NCBI GenBank assembly: GCA_910585605.1
Contig: CAJUFL010000007.1
Location: 26,048-90,047, forward strand
Length of the DNA stretch: 64,000 nucleotides
Reading direction: 5' to 3'
Source of the DNA: an uncultured Lachnospiraceae bacterium
Lineage (GTDB): Bacteria > Bacillota > Clostridia > Lachnospirales > Lachnospiraceae
In this document: positions 52,787 through 62,291 of the stretch, piece by piece
Layout of the letters: each line of letters begins with the position of its first letter
Position numbering within the stretch: position 1 is the stretch's first letter
Made by a program: the position numbers and the translations under genes
The notes under the pieces: generated by a model
Database searches by the model: none
Told to the model about the DNA's origin: nothing
What the model saw: the letters and a program-made list of their open reading frames with translations, nothing else

Positions 52787-53686
52787 TTATTTCAACTGCA
52801 ATGTATCCAACACATGATAGATTTCCTCTTCTGTCATTCCATGAAAGACAAGGGAACCGCTATAATTTCCATAAGTAACTGCTACTGTTGTCCTCATCTC
52901 TCCATCCGTCTCATCATTTACCAATGTAAATGCGTAGCCCGCCTTGTTTGTATAGGTTCGCTCATTGGATGTTTCATTGGTGATTACAGAATAACTGTCT
53001 ATCTCCAATGGGTTACCCTCCATGTCCTTTTGACTCTCTTCCGATAATTCAAAGGTGCCAGATCCATATGCAAAGGTACCTCCAATACTCTGATTGTTAC
53101 TATCCTCACTTTCAGCCGTACTTTCCACATATTGAATATTACCTATGTTCTGATATTCCTCGGAAAGCCAGTTATCCAGACCCGTATCTTTCACTGCGGT
53201 TTGATAATCTTCATACTCATAAGTGGTTTTTATGACATCATAGGCATAATCCTCCCAGTTAACCGCATCATCAGAAGCCTGAACATGCTGGGTAACCTTC
53301 TGTACCTTTTTAGAAAGCCATGCCGTGTTAGCAGTTCCGCTCTCAACAGAAAGATCCTCTGCCTTATCTTCGGGCTGCTCCTTCATTGCCGTTGCATCAA
53401 ACTTTGATTCTTCTTCTGATACAGTGTTCTGATTATCATTTGTAGATACGCCATACTGAAATGCGTGCATATTTTTTAAGAAATGATTCCCTGCAAAAAC
53501 AGTTACAGAACCAACAAATAAAACACATACTGCTATCGCAGCAGCCGTAGGCAGTTTTTTAAATCTACTCATATTTGTATTCCTCCTTATATTCCGGTAA
53601 TTACATATTTCCTGGTTCAAGCTGGTATCTGGTTCCAATGTTGGAAGAAGGGCTTTTTTTAATAATTCATCCATTTCATCCTTCAT
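52787..53686 (-). CDS. Membrane anti-sigma-like protein with DUF4367-like end
   Basis: 299 residues: a short cytosolic head (MKDEMDELLKKALLPTLEP), one transmembrane segment (TAAAIAVCVLFVGSVTVFAG, about 48-67), and an acidic extracellular domain. The last 50 residues (YAFTLVNDE to SGSLVFHGMTEEEIYHVLDTL) resemble DUF4367-like ends of anti-sigma or lipoprotein sensors. It overlaps the sigma gene by 11 bases, the usual arrangement for an anti-sigma that holds its partner. The signal sensed is unknown. Confidence 0.75.
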   Translation of the reverse strand: MKDEMDELLKKALLPTLEPDTSLNQEICNYRNIRRNTNMSRFKKLPTAAAIAVCVLFVGSVTVFAGNHFLKNMHAFQYGVSTNDNQNTVSEEESKFDATAMKEQPEDKAEDLSVESGTANTAWLSKKVQKVTQHVQASDDAVNWEDYAYDVIKTTYEYEDYQTAVKDTGLDNWLSEEYQNIGNIQYVESTAESEDSNNQSIGGTFAYGSGTFELSEESQKDMEGNPLEIDSYSVITNETSNERTYTNKAGYAFTLVNDETDGEMRTTVAVTYGNYSGSLVFHGMTEEEIYHVLDTLQLK

Positions 53687-54203
53687 GCTGGTTTTCCTCC
53701 ATTTTCTTTTTCAATATTTCTCTGGCATGATACAGTCTGCTCTTAACTGTTCCAACAGGTATCTTTAACAGCCTGCCGATTTCCTCAACAGACATATCTT
53801 CCATATAATGCATCAGCACCACGATACGCATTTTTTCTGGTAATTCCCTTACTCTGCATCTTAAATATTCAAGTTCTCCATTTCGGATTGCCTGTTCATC
53901 TGTCGGCAGGGACTGATCCGCAACCTGTTCCACAACTTCTTCCTCTAAAGAATATCGCATATCCGCCTTATTCTTTCGCCAGAGATATTTTCTTTTCTTA
54001 TTATTCCATATGTTTATCGCAATAGAAATCAGATAAGACTTAGGATTTGCCATGCCATCAATGTCATTTTTCTCTATTGCCCGTAAGAAGGTATCCTGAT
54101 ATAAATCATCCGCTTCCTGCTTATGTTTGGTCAGAAAAATACAGAAAGAATAAATATCCCTCCCATATTTTAAAATGTATTGTTCCAGCTCTATATGTTC
54201 CAT
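53676..54203 (-). CDS. ECF-type RNA polymerase sigma factor
   Basis: 175 residues with sigma-2 (EADDLYQDTFLRAIEK, IDGMANPKSYLISIAINIW) and sigma-4 (LPEKMRIVVLMHYMEDMSVE, then VGTVKSRLYHAREILKK) regions and no sigma-3, the ECF layout. It is paired with the membrane protein downstream. A GTTCAA at 54287-54292, minus-strand TTGAAC, might be part of an ECF autoregulated promoter, but a -10 is not clear. The remaining gap to 54593 shows nothing else I can support. Confidence 0.92.
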   Translation of the reverse strand: MEHIELEQYILKYGRDIYSFCIFLTKHKQEADDLYQDTFLRAIEKNDIDGMANPKSYLISIAINIWNNKKRKYLWRKNKADMRYSLEEEVVEQVADQSLPTDEQAIRNGELEYLRCRVRELPEKMRIVVLMHYMEDMSVEEIGRLLKIPVGTVKSRLYHAREILKKKMEENQHEG

Positions 54204-54593
54204 TTTATCATTCTCCCTGTAAAAGACGTCTCCATTCGGGTGTATGATTGCCCTTCACTTATATATTTTCATAAGCGGCAGATCGGGTTCAATTATTTTT
54301 CTAAGATAAATTTATGTAATCTTTCTTAAATTCATATATGGTATAAATTTCCTCTCTATGTTACAATGTAAAAAAGGCTGTCATATCTAAATATTTCTGC
54401 CATCCAAGAGTTACACAGTCTATATCATCATGCAATATCTTTCTTATAGTTCATACAATATACTGAAGTCGGATATGATACCGGCCTTTAATTTCTAAGA
54501 ATAAATGCATATCATGCCACATAGAATGATATTATATGTATTTACAGCTGTCCAAAGACAGAAAAATTGGTTACAAAACCAGGAGGATATTAC

Positions 54594-55481
54594 ATGAATA
54601 ACTATATTATTTCCTGCTGTTCCACGGCAGATTTATCGGAAGAGCATTTCCTGCAAAGAGGGATTCATTTCATATGTTTCCACTATATGCTGGATGATAT
54701 CACTTATACGGATGATTTAGGAAAATCAATTCCCTTTGACCAATTTTATAAAAAAATGGAGGATGGCGCAATGACTAAGACCTCCCAGGTAAATGCTGAT
54801 GAGTTTACCGAATACTTCCGTTCCTTTCTGGAGAAAGGACAGGATATCCTGCATTTAACACTTTCTTCCGGTATTTCCGGCGTTTATAATTCTGCCTGTA
54901 TTGCAAGGGATATGCTTTTAGAAGAATTTCCGGAACGTAAGATTTATATCGTTGATTCATTAGCTGCCTCTTCCGGCTTTGGACTGTTGATGGATACAAT
55001 TGCAGACAAACGGGACGAGGGAATGGATATTGATACCCTTTATCAGTGGACAAAAAATAATCTTTTACAATTAAATCATTGGTTTTTCTCTTCAGACCTC
55101 ACCTTTTACATCCGGGGCGGACGCATTTCCAAAGCCTCCGGAACCATTGGTAATATGCTGAACATCTGTCCTCTGTTAAATGTCAATAATGAAGGTAAGC
55201 TGATCGTCCGTGAAAAAGTACGGACAAAACGAAAGGTAATCAAACAAATTGTTGCAAAAATGGAAGAAAATGCAAGAGATGGTCTGGATTATGACGGCAA
55301 ATGCTATATCAGCCAGTCCGCCTGCTATGAAGATGCCAGAGCGGTGGCAGATTTAATAGAATCCAGATTTCCAAAGCTGAACGGCAAAGTAGCAATTTAC
55401 AACATCGGAACCGTAATCGGCAGCCACACTGGACCAGGAACGGTAGCGCTGTTCTTCTGGGGTAAAGAACGGGAAGCCTAA
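54594..55481 (+). CDS. DegV family fatty-acid-binding protein
   Basis: 295 residues from ATG 54594 with AGGAGG upstream. It has the DegV features: N-terminal CSTADLSEEHF, TSQVNADEFTEYF, LSSGISGVYNSA, IVDSLAASSGFGLL and the C-terminal HTGPGTVALFFWG. The family (FakB-like) binds long-chain fatty acids and presents them to FakA kinase for phospholipid synthesis; no FakA gene is in the window. Apparently monocistronic, with a terminator after it. Confidence 0.92.
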   Translation: MNNYIISCCSTADLSEEHFLQRGIHFICFHYMLDDITYTDDLGKSIPFDQFYKKMEDGAMTKTSQVNADEFTEYFRSFLEKGQDILHLTLSSGISGVYNSACIARDMLLEEFPERKIYIVDSLAASSGFGLLMDTIADKRDEGMDIDTLYQWTKNNLLQLNHWFFSSDLTFYIRGGRISKASGTIGNMLNICPLLNVNNEGKLIVREKVRTKRKVIKQIVAKMEENARDGLDYDGKCYISQSACYEDARAVADLIESRFPKLNGKVAIYNIGTVIGSHTGPGTVALFFWGKEREA

Positions 55482-55498
55482 TACCTTCCTGTATTATT

Positions 55499-55563
55499 TA
55501 TCAAAAAACAAAAACAGGACTGCCGCATGAAAGAAATTCTTTTTAGCGGCAGTCCCCCTTTTA
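55499..55563. terminator. Bidirectional terminator between degV and the repeat-protein gene
   Basis: GGACTGCCGC (55517-55526) and GCGGCAGTCC (55546-55555) form a 10-bp stem, with TTTT after it on the plus strand and TGTTTTTGTTTTTTG after it on the minus strand. Confidence 0.85.
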
Positions 55564-55565
55564 TC

Positions 55566-58283
55566 CTATTTTTTTGTCTTCACTGTTTTTACCTTTGACC
55601 ATTGGGAAGTGATTTTCACAGTCTTTCCGTTTATCCGTACATTCTTATATGTTCGGATTCTCACATAGTACTTTTTATTCGCTTTTTTCTTTGATATGGA
55701 TTTGGATGTTATCTTATTCTTTTTTACCGTCACGTTTTTTGTCGTTTTCTTCGTGAAATTTTTGGTAGCAGCATATTGAATCTCATAACCTGTAGTCTCC
55801 GCAGACTGCTTCTTCCACTTTAAGGAGAAGCCCTTCTTCTTTGCTTTTACTTTAGAAAAGGAGGTTCCTTTGGGAACAATCGTAAATGTTAATTCTATGG
55901 TTCCCTCATAGTTCCCCTGAAAGATAACCGTCACGGAATAAACTCCCACCTTCTTCATTTCCTTAGGATAGGATACCGTATAATCTGTATTCTGCTGCAG
56001 CAAACCGCCCTTACGGTCTTTTACGATTATGGACGGGGTTTGGATTTTTCCGTTATAAACACCGGAATTCCTGTCGAGACGAATATCCTCTATGGCATCA
56101 ATCGTGACTTCGCTCATTAAAACATTGCACACTGTACAATGGCTTGTAATGCTTCCTGCCTTACCTGTTGCAGCCCTGGCAGTCACTGCCTCCCCGGCAG
56201 TATGACCTGCAGCGGGTACCTTGACACTTTTTCTCACGATATCCCCGCACAGCTTACATTCCGTATGGCCAATCCCCTCGGTCGTACAATCCGGAACATG
56301 CTCCCCTGTTCCGGAATAGACAACTGCCGGGAGCTCTTCACAGGCGTCTCTTTTAATCGTCATATCAACAGTGATTGTTTCATAATCCCCTGCATCTTCC
56401 CTTCCATATCTGGCTGTCACCTCTACATACCCGCCAGCCGGAATTGTTTTTTTCATATCATTCTCATCCAAGCTCCATCCCTCGGGAAGCTGGATATCTG
56501 CGGCCGCCTTAACCGTATTTTTCACCTGCATTACTCCATCCGGTGCATTTTCCGGTATCTTTTTCTTCATTTTTTCAAAACAGGCAGTCAGCGTCCTGTC
56601 AGCCGAAACTGTAAAAATATATTTGGCATCCGTACTGACCACCTGTCCGTCTTCCATCCACCCTGTAAAAGTATATCCATTATTTGCTACTGCACTGACG
56701 GTAACGGATTCCCCTGTTTTTATTTTTCCGCCTCCGGCAACCGTGCCTCCTGCTTCCGGACTTGCACCAACAGCTATATCAAACAATATATCTTCGTAAA
56801 CAGGACTGACTGTAACTGCACTGTCCGGCATCTGGAAGCTGTTATCCGTAATTTCCACCGTATCTGGTATTACACTCCACGCCTTAAATACTTTTCCCTC
56901 CGGTGCCTCCCCCGGCATCAGTTCCACAAGAGCCCCTGCTTTATAATACTCTGTAATCTCCCCGCCGGCAGTCTCTATCGTAACCGGATATAATCTGATT
57001 AACTCGTTAGAATAAATCTCCTCACCCTTTTGAATCATTCCGGTGCCGCTTACGCTTATGTCTTTACTGCCCTCCGGCAAAACCAGCATTCCATTATTTA
57101 CCAGACTGGCACTCTCCGGCATATTGAACGTCACATTGTCCGGCACATTTAAGACTGCATCTGCCGGAATCGTCAACGTACTGCCATCCGGTATTGCCAG
57201 GCTGGCATCAAGGGTCACTTCCCCAAACACTACTCCATTCCCGCTCTGAAAGACGATACAGTTCTCTTTTGACGCCGTATCAAAATTGTGAATGGTATCA
57301 GCCATTATGATGCCGTCAGAAATATCCAGTTCCTTAATGGCATGAATCGCTTTAATACCTGGATTTCCGGTTTCCTCTGATACATTGACCGTTACACGGG
57401 GAGCTTCCTTACCCTCTTTTGCAATCCTGATATCATCTGCATACAGCCCGGTAATATCACTTTCACCAGTAAACGTCCCTCCGGTAATATTAATTACCCT
57501 ATGCTCCGGCAGTCCGTAGTAATTTTGCAGCTGGATACAGGACTGCCTCGCTTTAATCCTTACATCCCCTCCGGAAATATTCACACTCCAGCCTTCTCCC
57601 TTCATGCTGCTGATAATAATACCGATATGCCCCGCAGTGATGTCCACAGTTCCCCCTTTTATATTGACAGGACCTGCAGCACTGCAAATCCCGAACACGT
57701 CATCAATCCGCTCCGGTGTTTGAATGACCAAAGAACCGTCCTGCATCAGAAATTCTTCCGTCAGCAGGCAAATCTCTATATTGGAAGAAATACTTCCGGA
57801 TTCGATTTTAAGGCTTCTGCTGTTAAAACCGATTGGTGAATTACCTGTTGTGATAGGCTCACTGGTTCTTACCTCCAGACTTCCCTCTCCCTCTTCCCGG
57901 ATAATCATATCTGCCGCAACATTCCCATTATAAGAATTGGCACTGATCATGCAGCCATAACTCTGACTGGTGGTTTCTATAATATTTTCACCCTTTAACA
58001 CAATGGTTATCGTATTCCCCTGTGCAATATTTCCAAAATAAAGCGTCCGCAGTTCCTCTGACTGTATATAGCAGTCTGTCAGTGTCAGCGTACCTCCTCC
58101 GGCTGCATCCGGTTCCCATTCCCATCCCTCATTTTCATTTTTGTCAGCCGCTGCCGACAATTCCAGCGTTCCGGTTCTGGTGGGTGTCTTTCCTGCTGCT
58201 TCAACCCTTACTGTAACCGACAGCAGACACAACGCTGCTGCAAACATCAGTATTCCCCTTAGCAATCTCTTTCCATATTTCAA
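55566..58283 (-). CDS. Large secreted repeat protein (beta-helix-like, Flg_new-like and Fn3-like parts)
   Basis: About 905 residues from TTG 58283 (GGGAGG ten bases upstream); the ATG at 58319 has no ribosome site. Signal peptide (LLRGILMFAAALCLLSVTVR). The middle (about 40-400) has short beta-rich repeats with SGGDV/TGGTF turns like beta-helix surface proteins. Then comes a bacterial repeat region ending GYTFTGWMEDG, a cysteine zinc-ribbon-like unit (CTTEGIGHTECKLCGD), and a C-terminal K-rich Fn3-like module (GYEIQYAATKNF to ITSQWSKVKTVKTKK). No LPXTG; likely held by charge. Divergent to the two-component genes, which may control it. Confidence 0.85.
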   Translation of the reverse strand: MKYGKRLLRGILMFAAALCLLSVTVRVEAAGKTPTRTGTLELSAAADKNENEGWEWEPDAAGGGTLTLTDCYIQSEELRTLYFGNIAQGNTITIVLKGENIIETTSQSYGCMISANSYNGNVAADMIIREEGEGSLEVRTSEPITTGNSPIGFNSRSLKIESGSISSNIEICLLTEEFLMQDGSLVIQTPERIDDVFGICSAAGPVNIKGGTVDITAGHIGIIISSMKGEGWSVNISGGDVRIKARQSCIQLQNYYGLPEHRVINITGGTFTGESDITGLYADDIRIAKEGKEAPRVTVNVSEETGNPGIKAIHAIKELDISDGIIMADTIHNFDTASKENCIVFQSGNGVVFGEVTLDASLAIPDGSTLTIPADAVLNVPDNVTFNMPESASLVNNGMLVLPEGSKDISVSGTGMIQKGEEIYSNELIRLYPVTIETAGGEITEYYKAGALVELMPGEAPEGKVFKAWSVIPDTVEITDNSFQMPDSAVTVSPVYEDILFDIAVGASPEAGGTVAGGGKIKTGESVTVSAVANNGYTFTGWMEDGQVVSTDAKYIFTVSADRTLTACFEKMKKKIPENAPDGVMQVKNTVKAAADIQLPEGWSLDENDMKKTIPAGGYVEVTARYGREDAGDYETITVDMTIKRDACEELPAVVYSGTGEHVPDCTTEGIGHTECKLCGDIVRKSVKVPAAGHTAGEAVTARAATGKAGSITSHCTVCNVLMSEVTIDAIEDIRLDRNSGVYNGKIQTPSIIVKDRKGGLLQQNTDYTVSYPKEMKKVGVYSVTVIFQGNYEGTIELTFTIVPKGTSFSKVKAKKKGFSLKWKKQSAETTGYEIQYAATKNFTKKTTKNVTVKKNKITSKSISKKKANKKYYVRIRTYKNVRINGKTVKITSQWSKVKTVKTKK

Positions 58284-58411
58284 TTGAATATTTCCTCCCT
58301 CTTCCTTTTCCCTTTTCATTTCGGACAGTATATTGTTACCATTCGTTTCACAATATCTGCTATTTAGGTTATCTTACTTTAATATACGAAAAGCATACCC
58401 GGCAATACCCA

Positions 58412-58440
58412 TAACTCAAGCGGTCGTTTTTTTACTCAAA
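58412..58440 (-). promoter_or_regulatory. Candidate LytTR-type direct repeat
   Basis: On the minus strand CCATTTGAGTAA and CCGCTTGAGTTA (10 of 12 alike) recur 20 bases apart, about 130-155 bases before the repeat-protein start and 160 before the response-regulator start. The spacing of about two helical turns fits LytTR-type binding. Confidence 0.4.
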
Positions 58441-58599
58441 TGGTAAATTTATCTCTTGTCTTTTCCTTATGTAAACGATATCATTAATCATAGCTGTTTG
58501 CATAATAATGCTTATATAATTGCAGTAATCTGGTCAGCCTGTAAAAGAATGCAGATATTAAGATCTACATGGGTCTGACCATGGAAAGAGAGGAGCCTT

Positions 58600-59325
58600 A
58601 TGAAAATCGCCCTGATAGATGACGAACCAGAAGAATTAGACCACCTTCTTCATATCATAACAAAATATCTGCCGGATTCTGACTTACATGCAAGGTCCAT
58701 TGACACGTTTCTAAGCGGAACTGATTTTTTTGCGGCCTGGAAAACAGGGATGTATGATTTGATCTTTTTAGACATTTATTTAAAAGACTGCCTGGGAATT
58801 GATATTGCCAGACAGATTCGGGAATCTGACAAGGACGTTCTTTTAGTGTTTTGCACTACCAGTAACGAATTTGCCAGCGAAAGTTATGAGGTGGGGGCCC
58901 ACAATTATCTGCAAAAGCCCTTTTCAGAAGAAAAAGCTGCCAGACTGTTTAAACAGCTGAGACAGAAAATACACGAGCCTGGTTATGCAATCACTCTGCC
59001 CGACGGACAAAACCTCATATTGCGCAATATTATTTATACGGAATATTACAATCATGTTGTAATCTTTTATAATAAAAAAGGCGGCAGCTGCCAGACACGC
59101 ATATCTCAGGGGGAACTGGAATATCTGCTATGCCAGTATCCGTTTTTTTGCTGCTGTTCGAAAGGTATGATCGTAAATTTTTATGAAGTGGAAAGCTACC
59201 ACAAGGATTTTTTTGAAATGAGCAACCAAAAAAGGGTACCCGTAAGCCGCAGAAAATCAAAAGATGTGCAGGATGCTTATGCACGGTTCCGATTTGAACA
59301 AATACGACAGGAGGTCCTTGAATAA
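58600..59325 (+). CDS. LytTR response regulator (AgrA-like)
   Basis: 241 residues. Receiver domain: acidic pair IALIDDEPEELD, phospho-acceptor in DLIFLDIYLKD (about 57), and lysine in YLQKPFSEEKA. C-terminal LytTR DNA-binding domain (about 140-235) with RISQGELEYLL and VPVSRRKSKDVQDAY. GAGAGGAG lies before ATG. It shares TAATG with the kinase gene. No AgrB/AgrD-like genes are visible. Confidence 0.93.
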   Translation: MKIALIDDEPEELDHLLHIITKYLPDSDLHARSIDTFLSGTDFFAAWKTGMYDLIFLDIYLKDCLGIDIARQIRESDKDVLLVFCTTSNEFASESYEVGAHNYLQKPFSEEKAARLFKQLRQKIHEPGYAITLPDGQNLILRNIIYTEYYNHVVIFYNKKGGSCQTRISQGELEYLLCQYPFFCCCSKGMIVNFYEVESYHKDFFEMSNQKRVPVSRRKSKDVQDAYARFRFEQIRQEVLE

Positions 59326-60653
59326 TGCTTCCATTATACAGAGTTATTGAAATTACATTTTATGCTTTACTAAATTTCCTTCCTTACATGATGCTGGCAT
59401 TATACCCATTTCGGAACCGGCTGCGGTTTTCCAGACCCGTTACCATCTTTTTAATAGCTGTTCTTACACTACTACAGGTCACAAGTGGATTTCTTGCGGT
59501 CCTGCTTCCTCACGAAACAGTTGGAATACTCAGTGCATTAAACACTGCTGCCTATTTTATATTTTATCTGATAAGCGTGAAAGCACATTTTGGTAAAATA
59601 CTATTTACACTTCTCATGCTTTCCAACATCTCAAATCTTATCGTAGTCCTTTCCAAATGCATGGAAGGAATATTGGCTCCCCGGCTTGCCATACAATCAT
59701 ACCGCTGGTCATATTCCGCTGTCATGTTTGTAGTACAACTTGTTATCCTAATTCCATTATATCTTTACACCCGGCACTTTTTTACCCAGGCTGTAGAAAA
59801 GGATACCCATCTCTCTGCCTGGAAATATTTATGGCTGATTCCCGCCACCTTTTACCTACTTTGGTTTTATCACCTATACGCCAATACGCAGAGTGCTCTG
59901 GAGATTGCGTTACAGCCAAAACATGCCATCTTTTTACTATGCATAAATCTGGGAGCTTTCCTCATCTATCATATAGTCGTATGCCTTATCAGCGAATATG
60001 ATAAAAACACTGTCTTAAAAAACCAGAATCACCAGCTCACACTCCAAAAACTGCAATACGAAAACCTAAGAGACAAAATCTTAGAAACAAGACGGGCAAA
60101 GCATGATATCCGGCATCATATCGCAGTTATGGCAGGGTATCTCCAGGATAAAAAATACGATGAGCTGGAAACCTATTTAGCCGGCTACCAAAACTCTTTT
60201 CCTGACAACAGCTCAGTTATCCTATGCAAAAACTATACAGCAAACCTCCTTCTGCTTTATTTCTCAGAACAGGCAAAAAAACATGGTATTTCCTTTTCCG
60301 TGCTTGCCGATATCCCGGAAAAAATCAACATTACTGAAAACGACCTTTCGGTTCTTTTGGGGAATCTGATAGAAAATGCAATAGATGCCTGCCAGAACCT
60401 GCCGGAAGACCAACGCCGTATTATCATCCGGGCAAAGCTGGAAGACCATGCACTTGTGCTGACAATTGACAATCCTTATGCAGGAGAACCCAAACAGAAT
60501 AAAAATGGAGAGTACTTATCCAGCAAACATGCCGGAACCGGTCTGGGCATTGAATCAGCCAGACAAATTGCACTGCATTATAACGGCACATTTTTAATAG
60601 AACAAAAAAATGGGATGTTTTTCGTATCTGTTTTACTGAACCTGCCAGATTAA
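59325..60653 (+). CDS. GHKL sensor histidine kinase (AgrC-like)
   Basis: 442 residues: six or so N-terminal membrane helices (about 1-215), a coiled-coil link, the phospho-acceptor histidine in RRAKHDIRHHIA (about 258), N box NLIENAIDA (about 347), and G box GTGLGIESA (about 404). This is the AgrC/ComD layout that often senses peptides. It overlaps the regulator gene by one base. Signal unknown. Confidence 0.93.
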   Translation: MLPLYRVIEITFYALLNFLPYMMLALYPFRNRLRFSRPVTIFLIAVLTLLQVTSGFLAVLLPHETVGILSALNTAAYFIFYLISVKAHFGKILFTLLMLSNISNLIVVLSKCMEGILAPRLAIQSYRWSYSAVMFVVQLVILIPLYLYTRHFFTQAVEKDTHLSAWKYLWLIPATFYLLWFYHLYANTQSALEIALQPKHAIFLLCINLGAFLIYHIVVCLISEYDKNTVLKNQNHQLTLQKLQYENLRDKILETRRAKHDIRHHIAVMAGYLQDKKYDELETYLAGYQNSFPDNSSVILCKNYTANLLLLYFSEQAKKHGISFSVLADIPEKINITENDLSVLLGNLIENAIDACQNLPEDQRRIIIRAKLEDHALVLTIDNPYAGEPKQNKNGEYLSSKHAGTGLGIESARQIALHYNGTFLIEQKNGMFFVSVLLNLPD

Positions 60654-60709
60654 ATATATATGCGATATGTTGTGCCTTACACTCTGGACACAAATGATAA
60701 GAAACAAGC

Positions 60710-60737
60710 GGCAGCAGGATTCCTTTCTCCTGCTGCC
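60710..60737. repeat. Strong hairpin between two convergent genes
   Basis: GGCAGCAGGA and TCCTGCTGCC form a perfect 10-bp stem with an 8-base loop, located between the convergent kinase and metK stops. No T-run follows on either strand, so it is not a classic intrinsic terminator, but may act as one with other factors. Confidence 0.5.
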
Positions 60738-60805
60738 ACCACTGTTCATTCTTCGTCATCTTCCATCATTTTGTCATGATTTAAATGCACCCTGATTTTT
60801 CCTTA

Positions 60806-61993
60806 CTACAGATAACTCTTTAACTTATCTGCCATATCCAGCTTCTCCCATGGCAGATCAAGATCAGTACGTCCAAAATGACCATAAGCAGCAGTCTGCT
60901 TATAGATTGGCCGGCGAAGGTCTAACATCTTGATAATGCCTGCCGGACGGAGATCAAAATTCTCACGGACAATTTCTACCAGCTTCAATTCATCCAATTT
61001 ACCGGTTCCAAACGTATCTACGCGAACAGATGTGGGACGAGCTACACCAATGGCATAGGAAAGCTGAATCTCGCATTTATCTGCAAGTCCTGCCGCTACG
61101 ATATTCTTTGCCACATATCTTGCCGCATAAGCAGCAGAACGGTCTACCTTCGTGCAATCCTTTCCGGAAAATGCTCCGCCGCCATGACGTGCATATCCAC
61201 CATAGGTATCTACTATAATCTTCCGTCCGGTAAGTCCGGAATCTCCATTCGGTCCACCGATTACAAAACGTCCTGTCGGGTTAATAAAAAATTTGGTATC
61301 TGCATCCACCAGATCAGCCGGTAAAACGGTATCAAAGACATGCTTTTTAATATCCTCATGAATCTGCTCCTGACTGACTTCGGCATCATGCTGGGTAGAA
61401 AGAACAACCGCCTCTAAACGAACCGGCTTGCCATTTTCATCATATTCTACGGAAACCTGTGTTTTTCCATCCGGTCTGAGATATGGAAGCGTACCGTTTT
61501 TACGCACCTCTGTAAGCTTTCTGGCAAGCTTATGGGCAAGACTGATCGGATATGGCATATATTCCTCTGTCTCGTTGGAAGCGAATCCAAACATCATACC
61601 CTGATCTCCGGCACCAATCGCCTCTATATCCGCATCACTCATCTGGTTCTCTTTTGCTTCTAAAGCTTTGTCCACACCCATTGCAATATCACTGGACTGC
61701 TCGTCAATAGCAGTAATCACACCACAGGTATCACAGTCAAAGCCATATTCAGAAGAATTATATCCTATTTCACGGATTGTCTCCCGGACAATCTTCTGAA
61801 TGTCAACATAAGCATTGGTTGAAATCTCACCCATTACCAGTACAAGCCCGGTAGTAATAGATGTCTCACATGCCACACGGCTGTTTGGATCCTTTTCCAT
61901 CAATGCATCCAGCACCGCATCCGAAATCTGGTCACATATTTTATCCGGATGTCCTTCTGTTACCGATTCTGACGTAAATAATAATTTTTCCAT
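60806..61993 (-). CDS. metK: S-adenosylmethionine synthetase
   Basis: 395 residues, the standard length. Motifs: TSESVTEGHPDKICDQISDA, EYGFDCDTCGVITAI, GAGDQGMMFGFA (ATP-binding), and GGGAFSGKDCTKVDRSAAY. It makes SAM from methionine and ATP. GGAGG lies before ATG 61993. A SAM-I riboswitch with terminator precedes it, so expression falls when SAM is plentiful. Confidence 0.97.
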   Translation of the reverse strand: MEKLLFTSESVTEGHPDKICDQISDAVLDALMEKDPNSRVACETSITTGLVLVMGEISTNAYVDIQKIVRETIREIGYNSSEYGFDCDTCGVITAIDEQSSDIAMGVDKALEAKENQMSDADIEAIGAGDQGMMFGFASNETEEYMPYPISLAHKLARKLTEVRKNGTLPYLRPDGKTQVSVEYDENGKPVRLEAVVLSTQHDAEVSQEQIHEDIKKHVFDTVLPADLVDADTKFFINPTGRFVIGGPNGDSGLTGRKIIVDTYGGYARHGGGAFSGKDCTKVDRSAAYAARYVAKNIVAAGLADKCEIQLSYAIGVARPTSVRVDTFGTGKLDELKLVEIVRENFDLRPAGIIKMLDLRRPIYKQTAAYGHFGRTDLDLPWEKLDMADKLKSYL

Positions 61994-62040
61994 TTTTTTC
62001 CTCCTTTATCACTTTGTAACCCTTTTGCATAAATTTACAA

Positions 62041-62202
62041 AAGAAAACCTCCAAATCCGAGGATTTGAAGGTTGAGAATCTCATATGTTCAAATCCTCTT
62101 ATTGCTCGACACGTCTTACGCGCGCTTCAGGCCGGCACCTTCCAACTCTCGGGGTTGCCGTGGCTTCTCAGTCCCTTCTGACTCCACCACTCTGAATAAG
62201 AG
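62041..62202 (-). ncRNA. SAM-I (S-box) riboswitch with terminator
   Basis: Aptamer at 62096-62202: the P1 arms CTCTTATT and AATAAGAG, the conserved CAGAGTGGTGGAG, GAAGCCACGGCAACC and GGTGCCGG segments occur in order. After it, GAGGATTTGAA can pair with TTCAAATCCTC (antiterminator) or AACCTTCAAATCC with GGATTTGGAGGTT (terminator, 62046-62073) followed by TTCTTTT. It ends 47 bases before metK. Confidence 0.95.
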
Positions 62203-62252
62203 AAATTTCTTCTGCATTTTTATAATTATCTCTTTGATAACTATTCTTCCTT

Positions 62253-62281
62253 ATAATACTCCATATATACACATAGGTCAA
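62253..62281 (-). promoter_or_regulatory. metK promoter
   Basis: TTGACC (62276-62281), 17-base spacer, TATTAT (62253-62258) on the minus strand, about 50 bases before the riboswitch aptamer and just after the sipL stop. Confidence 0.85.
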
Positions 62282-62291
62282 GAACAGATTT

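Noticed and set aside
56139..56993. 284-codon plus-strand open frame
   Set aside because: Shadow of the secreted repeat-protein gene; unusual C/F/I-rich composition and no recognisable motif.
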